A stretch of DNA of 64,000 nucleotides. Source: Dioscorea cayenensis subsp. rotundata (lineage: Eukaryota > Streptophyta > Magnoliopsida > Dioscoreales > Dioscoreaceae). Every line of letters starts with the position of its first letter. Position 1 is the stretch's first letter. The stretch lies in NCBI RefSeq assembly GCF_009730915.1, contig NC_052481.1:19154386-19218385 (forward strand), given 5' to 3'. The notes under the pieces were generated by a model. That model had not been told where the DNA came from. It ran no database searches and worked only from the letters and a program-made list of their open reading frames with translations. A program made the position numbers and the translations under genes. Below are positions 36,551 through 50,900 of this stretch, in pieces.

Positions 36551-36600
36551 TGTTTTCGCTTTCGCTTTCGCTTTCGTTTTCGTTTTCGTTTTCATTCTCG
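36551..36600 (+). repeat. TTTCGC/TTTCGT hexamer array in the P4H 5' leader
   Basis: Eight or so tandem hexamers (TTTCGC shifting to TTTCGT) lie 50-100 bp upstream of the prolyl 4-hydroxylase start codon, probably in the 5' UTR. Confidence 0.85.
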
Positions 36601-36648
36601 TTCACTGTTTTCGTTTTCTCTGAGAGATCTCGTCAGAAGAGATCTCCA

Positions 36649-39600
36649 ATGGCGAGGGCCGTGCGCCACACCCGGGCGTACCCGGGCCGGAGGACATCGC
36701 CCTACATGCTGGTTCTTGGGATGTTGCTCATGCTCTCCGTTGCTCTCCTCATGCTGCTCGCCCTCGGCATCGTCTCCCTTCCTGTTGGCTCCGATGAATC
36801 CTCCCTCGCTGGTCGCCGCCCTCATAGATCCGCTGTTGAGACGTAATGTTTGATGTTTCTTTGTGGATCTGGCTTGGATCTTTGGTTTTTTTTTTTTCTT
36901 TGTTGTTGAGTTTCTGGTTGTTGATTGTTTGATAGGGATGGAATGGGGCAGAGAAAGGAGCCGTGGACTGAGGTGCTTTCTTGGGAGCCTAGGGCTTTTA
37001 TCTACCATAATTTCTTGGTTCGGTTCTTCCAACTTCTTGATTTTACTGGAATTTAGCCTCTTTTTTTTTTAGTGAAATCATGTTCTTGAATTTTCTTTTC
37101 TTGCTTTATTCGTTTGAATGGTGATTTTCTGATGAATTAAGCAATAATGCTGTTCACTGTAGAAGGGATTGTTCTTGTCATGTTATCTAGATCTGAGGAA
37201 ATTAAGGAATGATTAAGGTAAAATTATTTTCTGCATGCTTGATTGAATTGACATTGATTATGATTTTCTTGTCTTAAATGGCATATCTTGGAAGTGCCTT
37301 TGCTGGGTTTTAGCATGATTTAAATGCCATCTAGAATATGTGGAGGTTTCTCTCTTCCTGTTGTTGTGTTTGGTTTTAGCCCCTTTCTTCATATTGATGC
37401 TCAAATTCATGGTTTGACGATGAAAATAAATAAGTATATAAATGAATAAATGAGAGATATGAAGACCACTATGATGGGATGCAATGTTAGTGTCTTTGGC
37501 CTTGAATGAACAAGCTTGCAACTCATTTTGGGAGTCTGCAAACCCTTCTGTGGTCTTTTGAGTTTCGTATCTGTTCTATTCAATGGCATGGGCTTAGAAA
37601 TGCATGTAACGATCACCTGGGTTGATATCCCCGTCTTCAAAAAATTTTGAAGATTTGTGTTGAAATAATTAAATTAGTTATGAGATAATGAGATATCTAG
37701 ACCCTGACAGTAAAACATAAATCTTGGAGCAGTCTAGATGGTTGTATCCTTCTGTCCTCCTTACAAAATTTTTCTTGCCATTTCAGAAGTAGGATAGAGC
37801 AGTGATACCTTGTTATATGATAATTTATGGAATTGCCACAATCCTAGTCTGGGCTGCTGGGCTATTATTTATGTCTGTTTGATCTTGAAATGCATAATGT
37901 TGTGCTGCTAAGTGGAATTACCACAAACTGATTCACTTGTATGGCTGGCTTCATTATACTGTTCATGAGATATTTTTTCTTTCAAGTATGTGTAGCTTTG
38001 AGAGTTTCAGTTATTGATCACATAAAGCACCTACAATTTGTTTTTAATCAGTCCAAGGAGGAGTGTGAGTACCTAATTAATCTGGCAAAGCCTCACATGC
38101 AAAAGTCTACGGTTGTTGACGGTGAGACTGGTCGAAGTAAAGACAGCAGGTATGCATACTGTTGTTGACTAATTTGTTAAAAGTTTCATCCCAGTTAAAA
38201 AATAAAAATCATATTAAATATATTTTTTGCAGGGTTCGAACTAGCTCAGGCACTTTTCTAAAAAGAGGGCGTGACAAAATTATACGTAAAATTGAGAAAA
38301 AAATATCAGACTACACCTTCTTACCTGTTGGTATGCGATTTCAGATTATTCTTGCAGATAAAATTTAGTGTATGCCAGATGTTTTTATCTTTTTATTTTA
38401 TATATAAATTAACCTATATAGCAACATGCAAAAGATAAAAATGGCCACAGTTAAGAGTTCTATATTGTTTTTGCTTTAAAAAACATTACAAAGCTGAGCA
38501 AGGAATGATTGGAACTGTTGGCTTTCTAGAATCTTCAGAAGTTAATATTAGTTATTGTAATCTATTGCACTTGGGAAATCGAGATAGTCTAAGTTGTGAT
38601 GTCATTGCCATAATTTAGATAATGCAAGGTGTTAATCTTATCATAAGTCACTTGGGAAAGTAGTTATAGGACAGAAATCACATTTAGTCCTGCAAGTCAT
38701 GTTAAAGTGCCTAGATATACTGCATTTGATTCTTTTTAATCTGTATTGCAAATCCAAAAAGGCGCAAAGTAGATGATTATGATATGTAATCTATGTAGAT
38801 AACATTAATCTAGCATTGAGCAAATTGTAGGGGCAGCTAGTATTTCAGCAATTATAAATAATCCTTAAACAATTCAGAAAAAAATTGAGCGATACATAAT
38901 TTGACACACAGATCAGAGGAGTTGCTCTTTTTTTTTTTTAACATTATTTTTATTCCATTTATATCTTGCTTTGCATATTACTGATCATGTTAAAGTCATC
39001 TTTTGGCTGTTTATGAATGCAATACCTTATACTCTCCTTTCTTCAACAAGCACCATTGATACTGATTCCTGACGTCTAGCTTTGCTCTTCAGAACATGGG
39101 GAGGGACTTCAAATTCTGCATTATGAAGTTGGGCAGAAATATGAACCTCACTTTGACTATTTTCAAGATGAATTCAATACTAAAAATGGGGGGCAGAGAA
39201 TTGCTACTGTTCTAATGTACCTGTATGTTTTATGCTGCACGTCTAATGGAACATGATCATGTTATTTATTCTGACACTTCCATAGAAATGTTAGCATTTT
39301 TTTTTTCTTCCTTTTTTCATCGTTTCTTTCTCACAGTTCTGATGTTGAAGAAGGTGGGGAGACTGTGTTCCCTTCTGCCAAAATAAACAGCAGTTCCTTG
39401 CCATGGTATAATGAGTTATCAGACTGTGGGAAGAAGGCGCTTTCAGTTAAGCCAAAAATGGGAGATGCTTTACTCTTTTGGAGCATGAAACCTGATGCTA
39501 TTCCAGATCCCATGAGTTTACATGGTTCGTTGTAAATTAGTTTTCTGATTGATGCTTCATTAAGTTGACCATGTTTGTTAGTCTACATGGTTTTAATTAA

Positions 39601-39762
39601 CTGGTCATATAACTTGGACTTTCTGGAAGCTGGATTTTCACTTTATGATAGGACTAAGCTTGGTAATCCATTATCATCTTGTGTGTAGGTGGATGCCCTG
39701 TGATTAAAGGGAACAAGTGGTCATCTACAAAGTGGATACGAATTAATGAGTACAAAACCTAA
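36649..39762 (+). CDS. prolyl 4-hydroxylase (plant P4H, type II membrane protein)
   Basis: Seven exons join in frame: 36649-36842, 36936-37017, 38052-38149, 38233-38330, 39093-39222, 39337-39524, 39689-39762, giving 287 residues. A membrane anchor lies at about 19-44 (YMLVLGMLLMLS onward), so the catalytic domain faces the ER/Golgi lumen. The 2-oxoglutarate/Fe(II) dioxygenase residues are all present: H177 and D179 (HFDYF), H263 (SLHGGCP), and the 2-oxoglutarate-binding K273 (GNKWSSTKW). In plants these enzymes hydroxylate proline in extensins and arabinogalactan proteins. Exon 2 (WTEVLSWEPRAFIYHNFL) opens the catalytic domain. Length is usual for the family. It is transcribed towards PIG-L. 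A truncated relative of exons 1-2 lies at 60752-61097 on the other strand. Confidence 0.95.
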
Positions 39763-41160
39763 TGTAAAAGAGTAAAGGTACATCCCTATCTAGTCAATGC
39801 TTAGTAGACATTACCAGTATATCTTCCTGAATTTGAGAATCACTGAGCTTTCATGCTGATTTTTACCATCTGTTCTACATTGACTTAAACCTACTTAAGC
39901 ATTGGAATTTATACATTGACTTATAATGCTGATTGGCTCATATAGAGGTCATGGGGATCTTCTATAAGATTAGGCACATCAAATTGCTTTTCTCTCTGCA
40001 ATAGATTTTGCTTTGATCACATCAAGTTGCATCTAACCTGATCTGTGTTATTGCGCCAGTTTAGAATTTCTTCCGTTTTCAATATTTCTTTAATGAAATT
40101 GCTTTCATGACTTATTTCATTTTTTAGATATTGTTTTCTAGATTGTGTTGCAGCCAGATAACATTATTTCTTCTTTCGTTGGCTTTTATCTTGAATCTAT
40201 TTCAACATTTTATGAAGCATACTTGGACTTTGTAAACTTGTATCTTTAAATCTGAATTCATCCTGAAATATGCTTATCCATTATGCAATAACGCAATGCC
40301 CTTCGGGCCTTAAAACAGTGCTGAAAGTTTGAACACTTAATGATTCTATTTTTATGCTGTCAAGGTAATTTATATTGTTGTTTAAGGGCATTTTAACATG
40401 AACTGTTCACAATATGATCAAGCTTAAGGTGGTGAATTGTTTGTGTTGAAATAACTTGTCTTCTGTACAAGGAGAGAGGCCACCCACTTTATTATATTGA
40501 CAAGTGAATCGAATATTCATGTTTTGTTACATTCAGTTGCAGTTTAGAATCTGTAGATCCCTCAAAATGCACATCTTCACTTTTTGATTGATTAAATATC
40601 TTCAATAAAGTGAGCATTCTGTATGTTGATTATTATTAACATAAGGCGGAAATAGGACAGAGAAGAACATCAAGGTTTGTAAAGCTATTGTGCAGGTGTA
40701 ATGCTTTCTGTTTGGCTATCATTAAAACAAAAGAGACCATGATTGTGGTACTGTTTCAAATAGCTTGTCAGATGATTTGGCATCTGAAATGAAAATTCGT
40801 GTCAATCAGGCTTTTATCTGTTAAAATCATTTTTTGTTAGCGGTAAAGTTTTTGTTTAAGTACGGGACCATCTCCTCATTACCATAATTAAGTGCAGAAA
40901 CAAATTTCCATTATCAAACCATTGCTAGCTTTAAATTAGCAATTTTTTCTTGTGCTTAATCTTCTTATTTTTGTATATTTGCGTTCTTCTTTAAATTCTT
41001 GTACGGTTTTGCCATATTGTTTATTGATTTGCAGGTTTCAAATCACACTGAAGCGTAGTGAATTCCCGTCCAAAGAGCCAGTCGAAGTTATTTCCTCACT
41101 CAATGTTATTTTTCCAGCTGAATGAATAAGGTGTAGTTCTCCATGTCCTCTTCATTTTTG
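39763..41160 (+). other. P4H 3' UTR, possibly with an intron
   Basis: Sixteen bases after the stop, AAAG|GTACATCC (39779) could be a donor and TTTGCAG|GTTTC (about 41036) an acceptor, which would place a ~1.26 kb intron in the 3' UTR. No coding sequence was seen. Splice consensus is the only evidence. Confidence 0.3.
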
Positions 41161-41937
41161 CAAATAGTTTTTGTAGTTTATCAAAGATATTTCATATGTA
41201 CCAGTGTGGTTAATCCAGTGTGATACAACAAAGTAAAAACTTGAACGTGAGTGTAATAGCATGAGGTTTAGTTACAATTACTGTGTTGATTTCCTTTATA
41301 GACATGAGTTATGTAGTTTAAGCCAAGTATCGATCGCTATGAGCTGTATTATTTTCGTTGCGTCCGTATCTATTATGTCGTATGTTCTACTTTATCATCT
41401 TTAACAAAAAGGCTTCATGCCAATTCTGACCGTGCTCTATATATATATATATATATATATAGCATGATTCAGAGTGTAAATGCTCTCAGGGTCATCTTAT
41501 TTGGAATTCATGTTGAGCTCTTGTTCTATTTGTATGTCAACAGGGGTATAATTATCATTGTATCAAACAAGATTTTGCTGAACTGAGCCTTTTTAAAATC
41601 AAACTGATTTCACTTTCATGCCTTTTCGAGTTAAAAAAGATTTGGCCTTTGTTAGAGAGATTTGGCCTTTGTTAGTCAAAAGATCTCTAAACTAAAAAAG
41701 GCCTTTGTTAGAGAGATTTGGCCTTTTTAATTTTTAATTTTTTTTATTGTGTCCAACTCTGCTCTAAATGTTTCAGTGTTTAATGACATATATGACCAAA
41801 TAATGTGAAACTTTATAAATTATATAGTGCAGATTACTAACAGGGTACATTTAATTTTACCTAAAATAAATAAATACATAAAATTTTCAGGTGGTTTGGA
41901 AAGCAACAGATATTGTGTCGCTCACAATCATGGAGAG

Positions 41938-44900
41938 TTAAAAGTTCACTTTCCTCAGCGTGTTTATGTATGTGTAACTTGAGAATACCACAAAAAGCTT
42001 TCGTAACCTACAGAAACACATAAGAAAAAAAATTATTAGAACATAAAAAAAAATTGCTTACATATTCTTACAAAAGTGGTAATGGCTAATATATACTTTC
42101 ATGAAATCTTGTTTGTTAATAAAATCTTACAAAACATTTTTATTTTGTTCTCTTTATAATTAAAAACCAATCCACAAATTTTATAAACACATAGATTGGT
42201 TTTTATTTTTCACATTGCAAGATAAATAAAGCAATAACTTTTTTTTTTATGTAAAACTTTTAATTAATTGTCTGTAATAAGTGCATGTAAATAAATATAA
42301 CAATTATAAAGATATATAAGCAAATATCATTTTTTAAGAATGTATATGAGCAATTACACATTTTTGCTGGGCAGTAAGCCAAAAAATAAAAAATAAAAAA
42401 TAAAAAATCCAGAGCAAAAATAAAAATTTCTCGAATTTGCAAGCTATTTTTTACAAATCCAAAACACTTGCAAATACATTAAACAGAAATTGCAACAGAA
42501 CATACAAGAGAAAGAGAAAAGTTGAAAATCTTAGCATTGAAGTAATTTCATAAAGCAAAAGAAAACACACACTTCAGTAATTTCCATAAAACCTACCCAA
42601 CATTCAACCCTCCTCCCTCCCCCCTTTTCCTTTCCTCCCTCATCATCCAGCCTCCTGACTGACTTCAATTAAAAATAAGTCACTGTACACAATTCTCCCA
42701 AAATGATTCTGCATTCAAGTAATTTATAAAGCTAAAGAAAACATACATTAAGGCCCAATTTGGATTGCGGAATAGGAATGAGAAAAGGGAGGAGTATGAA
42801 TGAGAATAGGGGGAAAGGAGAGGATAATGATAAAGGTGTTTAGTTGGAGGATTAAGAGGTAAGAATAGAAAAAAATAAGAGAGAAATATAGTATAATTAC
42901 ACCTATGCCCTTTTATACAAATGAGATGATATTTACAAAACAAAAGTTTATATTTAATAGTAAATAATTATTATAATTATCATTAAATATTTCTAATATA
43001 TTTAACTATTTTAATTTATTGTTATTAAATATTTCATCTAATTAATATAACTTAAAATAAATTGTTATTTTAAATAATAAATAACTAGCATGATTTATAA
43101 TTATTAAGTATTTATAATATATTTAATTATTTATTTTAATTAATTAAAATGAAATATTATAAGTAATTAATATAATGTAACAAATGTTTGTTATATTAAT
43201 TAATAAACAAATAACGTGTTTTATTGTTATTTAATATTTTTAATATGTTATTTATTTTTTAATTGTAATTAACTATTTCAACTAATTAATATAATTTAAC
43301 AATTATTTATTTATTAAATAAATAAATAACTAATATAAATTTATTATTATATAGGAGGGATATAAAAGTCATTTTATTACCAAGGAGTCCAAATCTCCCC
43401 AATTTTGGGAGGATTGGAAATGCCCCACATGCATGCTTCTCATTCCCATGCCAGCCCACTATTCACTGCTATGCCAACCCACTATTCACTCTTTTCCTTG
43501 TTGCCAAACATGGGTTTAAACATCATGAGTGCATGCCATTCTCACTCCCAAAGCATGAATCCATGAACCAAACGCCCCCTAAGTAGAGGAAAGCAATGTA
43601 AACTAGAACACCTTAGGACCTTAGAGATTCCTGAACTCTCCCCAACAATCAACCCTCCTCCCTTATTTATTTTTTCCTCCCACATCATCTCCTATATGTT
43701 TCTTTGTCCCTCTAACTTCCACATGTATATCTTTTCCCTGTGTTCTGCTGGAGACCCATCACCCCTACCGGAAGGCCTAGCTCTCCTAACATACACCTGC
43801 TTAATTAAAGATTCTTACAAGTAGGCAAACAAATTCAAGGGAGACCTACAGTTCCTTGTCTTCAGTAAAGCAAGCTGGGATAGGTTGTGAAGGAGCTGTT
43901 GAATGCAATTTTTTTTTTAAATTGGGAGACATGATACACCGGATGGATATAAATTGTGGGAGAAAAATCCACTATAAGAATCAAGCCCCAACAGCTCAAT
44001 GATCTTTATCAACGGCCCACAAGCGAGTTTAGTCCCACATTAGTTGTGTGTTAGAGCGATGCTCGAGTTATAAGAGGTAGACAAATCCTCACAATCAGAC
44101 AGGTCTTTTGTGGTGCAAGTTAATAAATTTAGTACCACATTAATTGTGAACAATTAATAAAAAAATAAAAAGAAAGAGTAAAAAAAAATTACTAGTGTGG
44201 CGAACACAACTCCATTCTTATTATATAACACCGAGTAGGAGAAACACCAACTATCTATTTTTTTTTAATCTCCTCTCCTATTCTATCCTCTCTCTCTCAC
44301 TTCTTTCTTTCACTTAATGTGATAAAAGCCTTCATTTCCTTCTCTATCTATAGGCATGAGAAGGGCTTCTTTTAACTAGCCACAACCACCATTTTTTACC
44401 CTTTTCCACCTTTGTTTTATATACTATATTTTATGACTGCTGCGTTATGAGGGCAGGGGAGCACCGTTTTTGACCAACAGATATATTACAAAATATGGTT
44501 CATTTGAAGTGGATACTGTTTTTATAGAATTTCACAAAAGCTAGAAAATATAGTTAAAGATCATTATGTCTAGCGGCCCTATACAAGTCTCTATGTCGTG
44601 CATGCAATAAAAATATGAAAAATATCAATGAAACTGTAATATTATTTCAATTATGGGCGTGGTATAGGATTTCTTATATATCTGCACACTCACAATCTAA
44701 AATCTATTATCATTTAAAACTATTCTTACCTACGGAAAAAGATGATTTGATGAATTGGATGCGGTAAAGATATTACTGTTTTAAAATAATTAAGAAAAAA
44801 CAATAATATGTTTACCATTTTCCAATTTTTAGTGCTTATATAGCATTGAAAACAATACACATATTACCGTTTCCTGTTTTATTTTTTGTGCACCTTGCGC

Positions 44901-47900
44901 AACATGCGTATTTTCGTAAATAAAACCTATACTTATACTTTTTTTAAAAAAAGCCTCTTCTTGCTTGGATAATGCATCAGCTACTTTGTCTTCCACCTTG
45001 GACTTGTACAAGATCTGAAAATCACAACCCAATAGCTTAACTACCTACTCTTACTTTGTTGTTCTAAAATCATGGCTCATTGATCAAATAAGAATTTGAC
45101 TCTTTCATTGTTTGTTCTGATGATAGAATGATGCCCAAGCAACTAATGAAACCATTATTTAATAGAAAACACAATGGCCTTAAGCTCTTTTTCATAATAG
45201 AGCACTTTCAAGCTGAGGGAGATAAGGCTTAACTAAAATAGACAACATGAAACTCTTGTTAAAGAAGAACACTTAGTCACCAACGACCAAATGGTCTATT
45301 GGTATACGAATCACCGATAGAGCTCTTCACCAAGTGGTGAGAGTTCGATTCTCGGCTGAGGACACATTTCTGGAAAATGTGAGCTGTGGTTGTGTGCGGG
45401 TGGTCCAAGCACCCATGTGTACGTGGGCCCCGCCCCACTTGCTCCACCGAGGCTTCTGCACGCCCCTGACGATTTAGCAGGGCCTTCGGGCTATCTGTTT
45501 CTCTTGTAAAAAAAAAACTTAGTCTAATCATTGAGGCATTGCTGTGAATGACAAATGGTTGAGTGAAGTCAGGCGTGCAAAGGACTAAAGTAGTGCTACA
45601 TCTTTCAACGACTCAGAAGCTTGTTAAGCTGCTTGTGAACACCATAAATGGTCTTTTCTTCAACAAGTTTGTGAGTAGCATGGCAATTACGCCATATCAC
45701 CACATAAACTGCCAGTAGAGAATCCCTACAAACTCTGGCCATCTTTGGGCATTGAGCATTGGCCATTGTACCATGCTACAAATCTTTGCCAGATTTGTTT
45801 GGATGCCCTTTAAAGAAATAATGTGCCCTAGATATTCAATCTAAGTCTGAAAATACATTTCAACCAACTGACAATCAACTAATGTCGTCACAACCACACT
45901 TTAAGCAACCAACCCGAACTTTCAAATTAGGGAAGGCCAATAATTAAAGGTTCATAGGTTAATAGGTTCAACTGAGGTCAAGCCGGGCAGAACCACATTT
46001 TATGAATAAAAATATTTAAAAAAAATAAAACATGTTAAATTATAACTTAATTTTTAAATCAAATCCAAAAATATATTAAACAAAACAAGTCTCATCACAT
46101 ATTTAAAACACAGTATTAATGATATCTAATCAATTGAAGCGCTACTGGTTTGGGGCTTCAAGGTGGCATCCATGACTTCCGAGCGAGATGTGAGAAAGGA
46201 TAAATGTTGGAGAACTGCCACATTAGAAGGGTTGCCTGGCTGAGTGGGGAGAGCTAATGGTAGTTGTGGCAGTGCATTAATGGAAAAAGATGAGCAAGTG
46301 GAAACCATTTTGGATCTTGGTCTCTAATACCAAAATGATAGGAGCTATAGATGGAAATCGAGAGAAAAGGAAATTCTATTGCGAATTGAGTGCAAGAATC
46401 TTAAACACTCAACACAAGTTTGTCCATTTAGAGAAGACAAGACTCCGATACCATAAAAGAAATGACTTTTTTCCTCCCAAAAAAGCAATCCTAAAACAAG
46501 TATTTAAAATAAAAAATAATAACCAACGAATAACTAAATGGTGTTGAGAAGTAAGGAAAAGGAGAACATGGCTACTTTAGTTGGGAAACAAGCGAAAGAC
46601 CAAGTCTTCATAAACAAACACCCAAAAACTAATATTGGCTTACTTGGACAATTGCCATGTGCTCTCCTTGTGACTTTCTTGATTCCTTCTAAAATGAGTG
46701 CGCAATGGAGGAGTCATATTAGTACATCCACCTCTATGAAACATGGGTGCGGATACGGGACACGACACAGACACGGTGACACGGCAATTTCTCAAAATTC
46801 AAGACACGAGTACGGCAGAGACACGACAATAAAAAATTATTATTATTATTATTATTATATATATATTAATGTAAAATACATATTGTAAACACAAATAATT
46901 TTTAACACGTGATATATAATATTTAATATTGCAATTCATAATATCTTCCGATGAAACTATAAATAAATCATTTATTTTTATAAAAAAAACTGTCTCAATA
47001 TTGCTTGTAAATTGAAACTAATTTATTGGAAAATTTGAATTTAAAATAAATTATTTATTTATAATTTACTTTTATAATGTATGTTATCAAAAAGATATAT
47101 TTGACACGTGTTAAGATGCCATGGCTCATGATACAGACCTATTAAAACAAAAAATACATGCACTATAAATTTGAAAACTCAATGACCTGGCTTTATCCAT
47201 CTAATTTATAGGATAGCAATCAATGGTTCAGATTTATCAAGATGAAAAACTTAAAACCCTAAATCTAAGCAGCTCCCTCCTTCCAAACCCTAAATCTAAA
47301 ATCAAGCCTCACCTGCAGCCGCCTCCTTCCAATCCTCAGTGCAACCTCCATCATTTGCAACTTCTTTCTCTCCAAATCTCATCACCCCCCCTCTTCATTT
47401 TTTGTCCTTCCACAAGTCTCACACCGGAAAGACAACGCCCCTATCTTTCTCTGCTTTTCCAACTAAGGAGATGGTGATGAAGGCAATACGAGCTTTGACG
47501 GCAAGGGGGAGGTCAGGAATCAGATACTTCGGGCATTCTCCACCTTTGTCCGCTGGGAGGTGAAGCTCTGCGAAGGATGTCAAGAGTTTTCCAACAAAAT
47601 CCTAGTTCAGTAGTGTGCGGGCAATGTCAAGAGTTCTCCATTCCATTTAACAGTATTTTACCATGTTAAAGGGCGTCTGACACCATATCCGGCCGTGTCG
47701 ATGACGTATCCGTGTCCGATGCCGGCATGACACCGGTACACCAGGGAAAATGATGTGTCTGTGCTTCATAGATCCACCTGAAAGGTTGCCTTGTCCTCAA
47801 GGCGAAAAGAAGAAAATTGTTTGGCCATAAGATCATAACTCTCCTAGTTTACTATTTCGAGCTGAGCCAACCCATTGAACAAGTAATTCCAAAGAATAGG

Positions 47901-50900
47901 CACCGGCTTGTCAAACCCATCGATGAGACATAATCTTTTCTGGAGATAAGGTAAGATCATAATCATTGTTGATTGGAAATGGCGTGGAAGGAGTTGCAGC
48001 TTGTTGTCCATGAGCTAGTTGAAGCAAAAAGACAAGGAATATTGGATGGACTTTAAAAGATTCAGGAAGCTCTAATTACATAGGTCCAACGCGCTGAACA
48101 ATCTTGCATGGTCCAAGAAACGAGGGGATAACTTTTCGTACCTGCGATGAGCTAAACAGCGTTACCGATAAGGGTTGCAAACGCAGAAACAAGTAACCCT
48201 AGCCTGAAAAGTAAGATTTCTCTAATAAGCATCAGCTTGCCGCTTCACACGAGTTTGAGCTTTCAAAAAAGTCTCCTTGTGGATCTTAAGCATGGCGTCA
48301 CGTGCTAAAAGTTGTTCCTCAAGCTCAATAATGGGTGTTTCACCCAGAACAAAAGGAGAAACGGTAATAGGGTCACCTCCAAGAACCAACTTAAATGGAA
48401 TTGTACCGATTAAGTGTGGACTCCCGTATTAAAGGAAAATTCTACCCATGGTAAAAATTGACTCTAAGAACGTGGTTGCTCTTGAGCAAAACACCTCAAA
48501 TAAGTTTCCAAGCACCTATTGACAACCTCCATTTACCCATCAGACTGTGAATGACATGAAGTGCTCATCCTTAGTTTGAAATTGTTGAGTCTAAAAAGCT
48601 TCTGCCATGCAGATAGACAATTTATTTGCAAAAAATATTAGCAATTGACTTGGCAATATAAAGGTGAGAAAGTGAGATAAAATGAGAATATTTGCTAAGG
48701 TGGTCCACAACCACCGAAATAGTATCATAGCCTCCAGACTTAGGAAGTCCTGCAATGAAATCCAACGACACATCCTTCCATATTCTTTCTGGTACAGGTA
48801 ATGGTTGTAAAAGACCAGCAAGTACTAAAGCTTAATATTTAGCTTGTTGACAAACCAAGCAATGTTTTGACATTTGGCTTAATTCGTGGCCAAAAAAAAA
48901 ATGGAGGAAAAACGCTTCAAGGTCTTCAAATATCCCCCATGCCCTATAATAGGTGTCATGAGATTTTGAGAGAAGCCCTTGGCAAAGAGAAGACTCAACT
49001 GGAATAACTAACCTTTCTTTAAAATACAGCTTGGGAACTGCAATCTGAAAATCTGGTTAAGAAGGAATTTGCCAGACAACCTCCATAATTTCACGAGTAA
49101 AAGAAAATGATTGGAGAGTTTCACTCCAATTGGAAAAATCTGATAGGACAGGAAGAGCAAGAGCCAAAATTCAAGATGCTACAGACGTCTCAAAAGCAAA
49201 TCAACACCCAAATTGTCTTTTCATTGGTGGTAATTAGATGGCTAAGGAGATTTTTAAGACTACAATGATCTATTCGGACCAAGAAATGGTAACCCAAAAG
49301 AAAGTGTTTCCACTTTTACAAAGCTAAAACGAGAACAAGTGATTCCTTACCATAAATAGATTTAAATCGGTTGAAAAAAGAAAACCCTTTGTTGAAATAA
49401 GTGATTGGATGCTCAGCTTGCAGAAGGATAGCTCCAATTCTTTCTGAGGACTAGTCACACTCTACTGTGAATGGTTAAGTGAAATCAGGTAATTGAAGGA
49501 CCAATATTGTGGTTAAAGCTTGCTTGAACTGTTAAAAGGCCTTCTTTGCCATAGGAGACTAGTGAAAAGTGTTCTTTGTAAGATCAGTAAGTGGTCGAGC
49601 CGTCATTCCATAACTCCTAACAAACTTGCGGTAATAGCTTGTTAATCCTTAAAAACCTCATAGCCCCTTAACATTAGTCAGTACTAGCCACCCCAAAACT
49701 GTCGAAATCCTATCTTGATCAACACCAAGACCTTCTGCTGAAATCACATGTCCCAAAAGCGATTTTGGTCTGGCCAAATGAACATTTAGGCGCCATAGCA
49801 TAGTAATGATGATTTTGGAGAAGCTGAAGAGTAAGCTGCAAATGATTATTGCTCGAAAGATAGACTATATGCCAAGATATTATCAAAGAATACAAGGATA
49901 AATTTCCTTAAGTATGGTCAGAATAGGTCATTCATCGTTGATTGGAAGGTGGATAGGGCATTAGTGAGGCCTAAGGGTATTACAGTGAATTTATAATGCA
50001 CTAAGTGAGTGCAGAAAGAAGTTTTGTAGATGTCTGCAAACACGTATTTGGTGATAAACGAAACATAAATCAATTTTGGAATTGTGATTCATCAAAAAGC
50101 CTATTGATTGCAATAGGGCATTTGTCTAGAACGGCGATTTGGTTTAGGCTTCTATAATCGATGCACATACACCAGGTGTTGTCTTTCTTTTTAATGAGGA
50201 AAACAAGATTGGCAAAAGGACTAATGCTTGGCTTTATAAAACCTGATTTACGTAATTTCAGACACTTGCTTCTCAATTTCAGATTTCGGTGGTTTTGAAT
50301 TGGAAAGTAAAGGAATGAAATGAGTGTGTTGGTGATAAGTGGCAGGATGCCTGGTTCTGCAAAAATTGTTGCAAAACATTGAAGTAGTCTGTGAATTTCA
50401 ACAGGACAAAGAGTACCTAGAAATTCAACCTTTTTAAAAAGATACTAGAAGGTTGCCTCCGCTTTTGACTTCTGTGGCACTCGTTAGAGCTTATATCACT
50501 TCCCATTAATATTGAAAATTAAGAACATCTAATTCCAGTTTGCTTACAGAGTATATAACAAAGTAAGCCACTTAATTCCAACCACCCAAATCTACTCCAG
50601 ACATAAAAAAAAAGGGTTATAATTTTGAGTGACGGTAAGGCCTTGCAATTGAACAAGGTTTTGGCAAAGGCAGTTGCATCAAATGATTTCACCATTGTCG
50701 ATTTGGACACTGAACGAGAAAACAAGTTGAACGGGTAGTTGCGTTTCCTCCACAATCTTTTCAGGCAAAGTTGTGGATTGATCCACTATTAACCAAAATC
50801 AAAACCAAGCGTCCTCTCAGAGCCCTTGAAGCTTCATCATGGAGCCAGAACTCTTACCCAAAATAGCATGGAAAGAGATCTCGACCAGGCCAGGGGTAAT

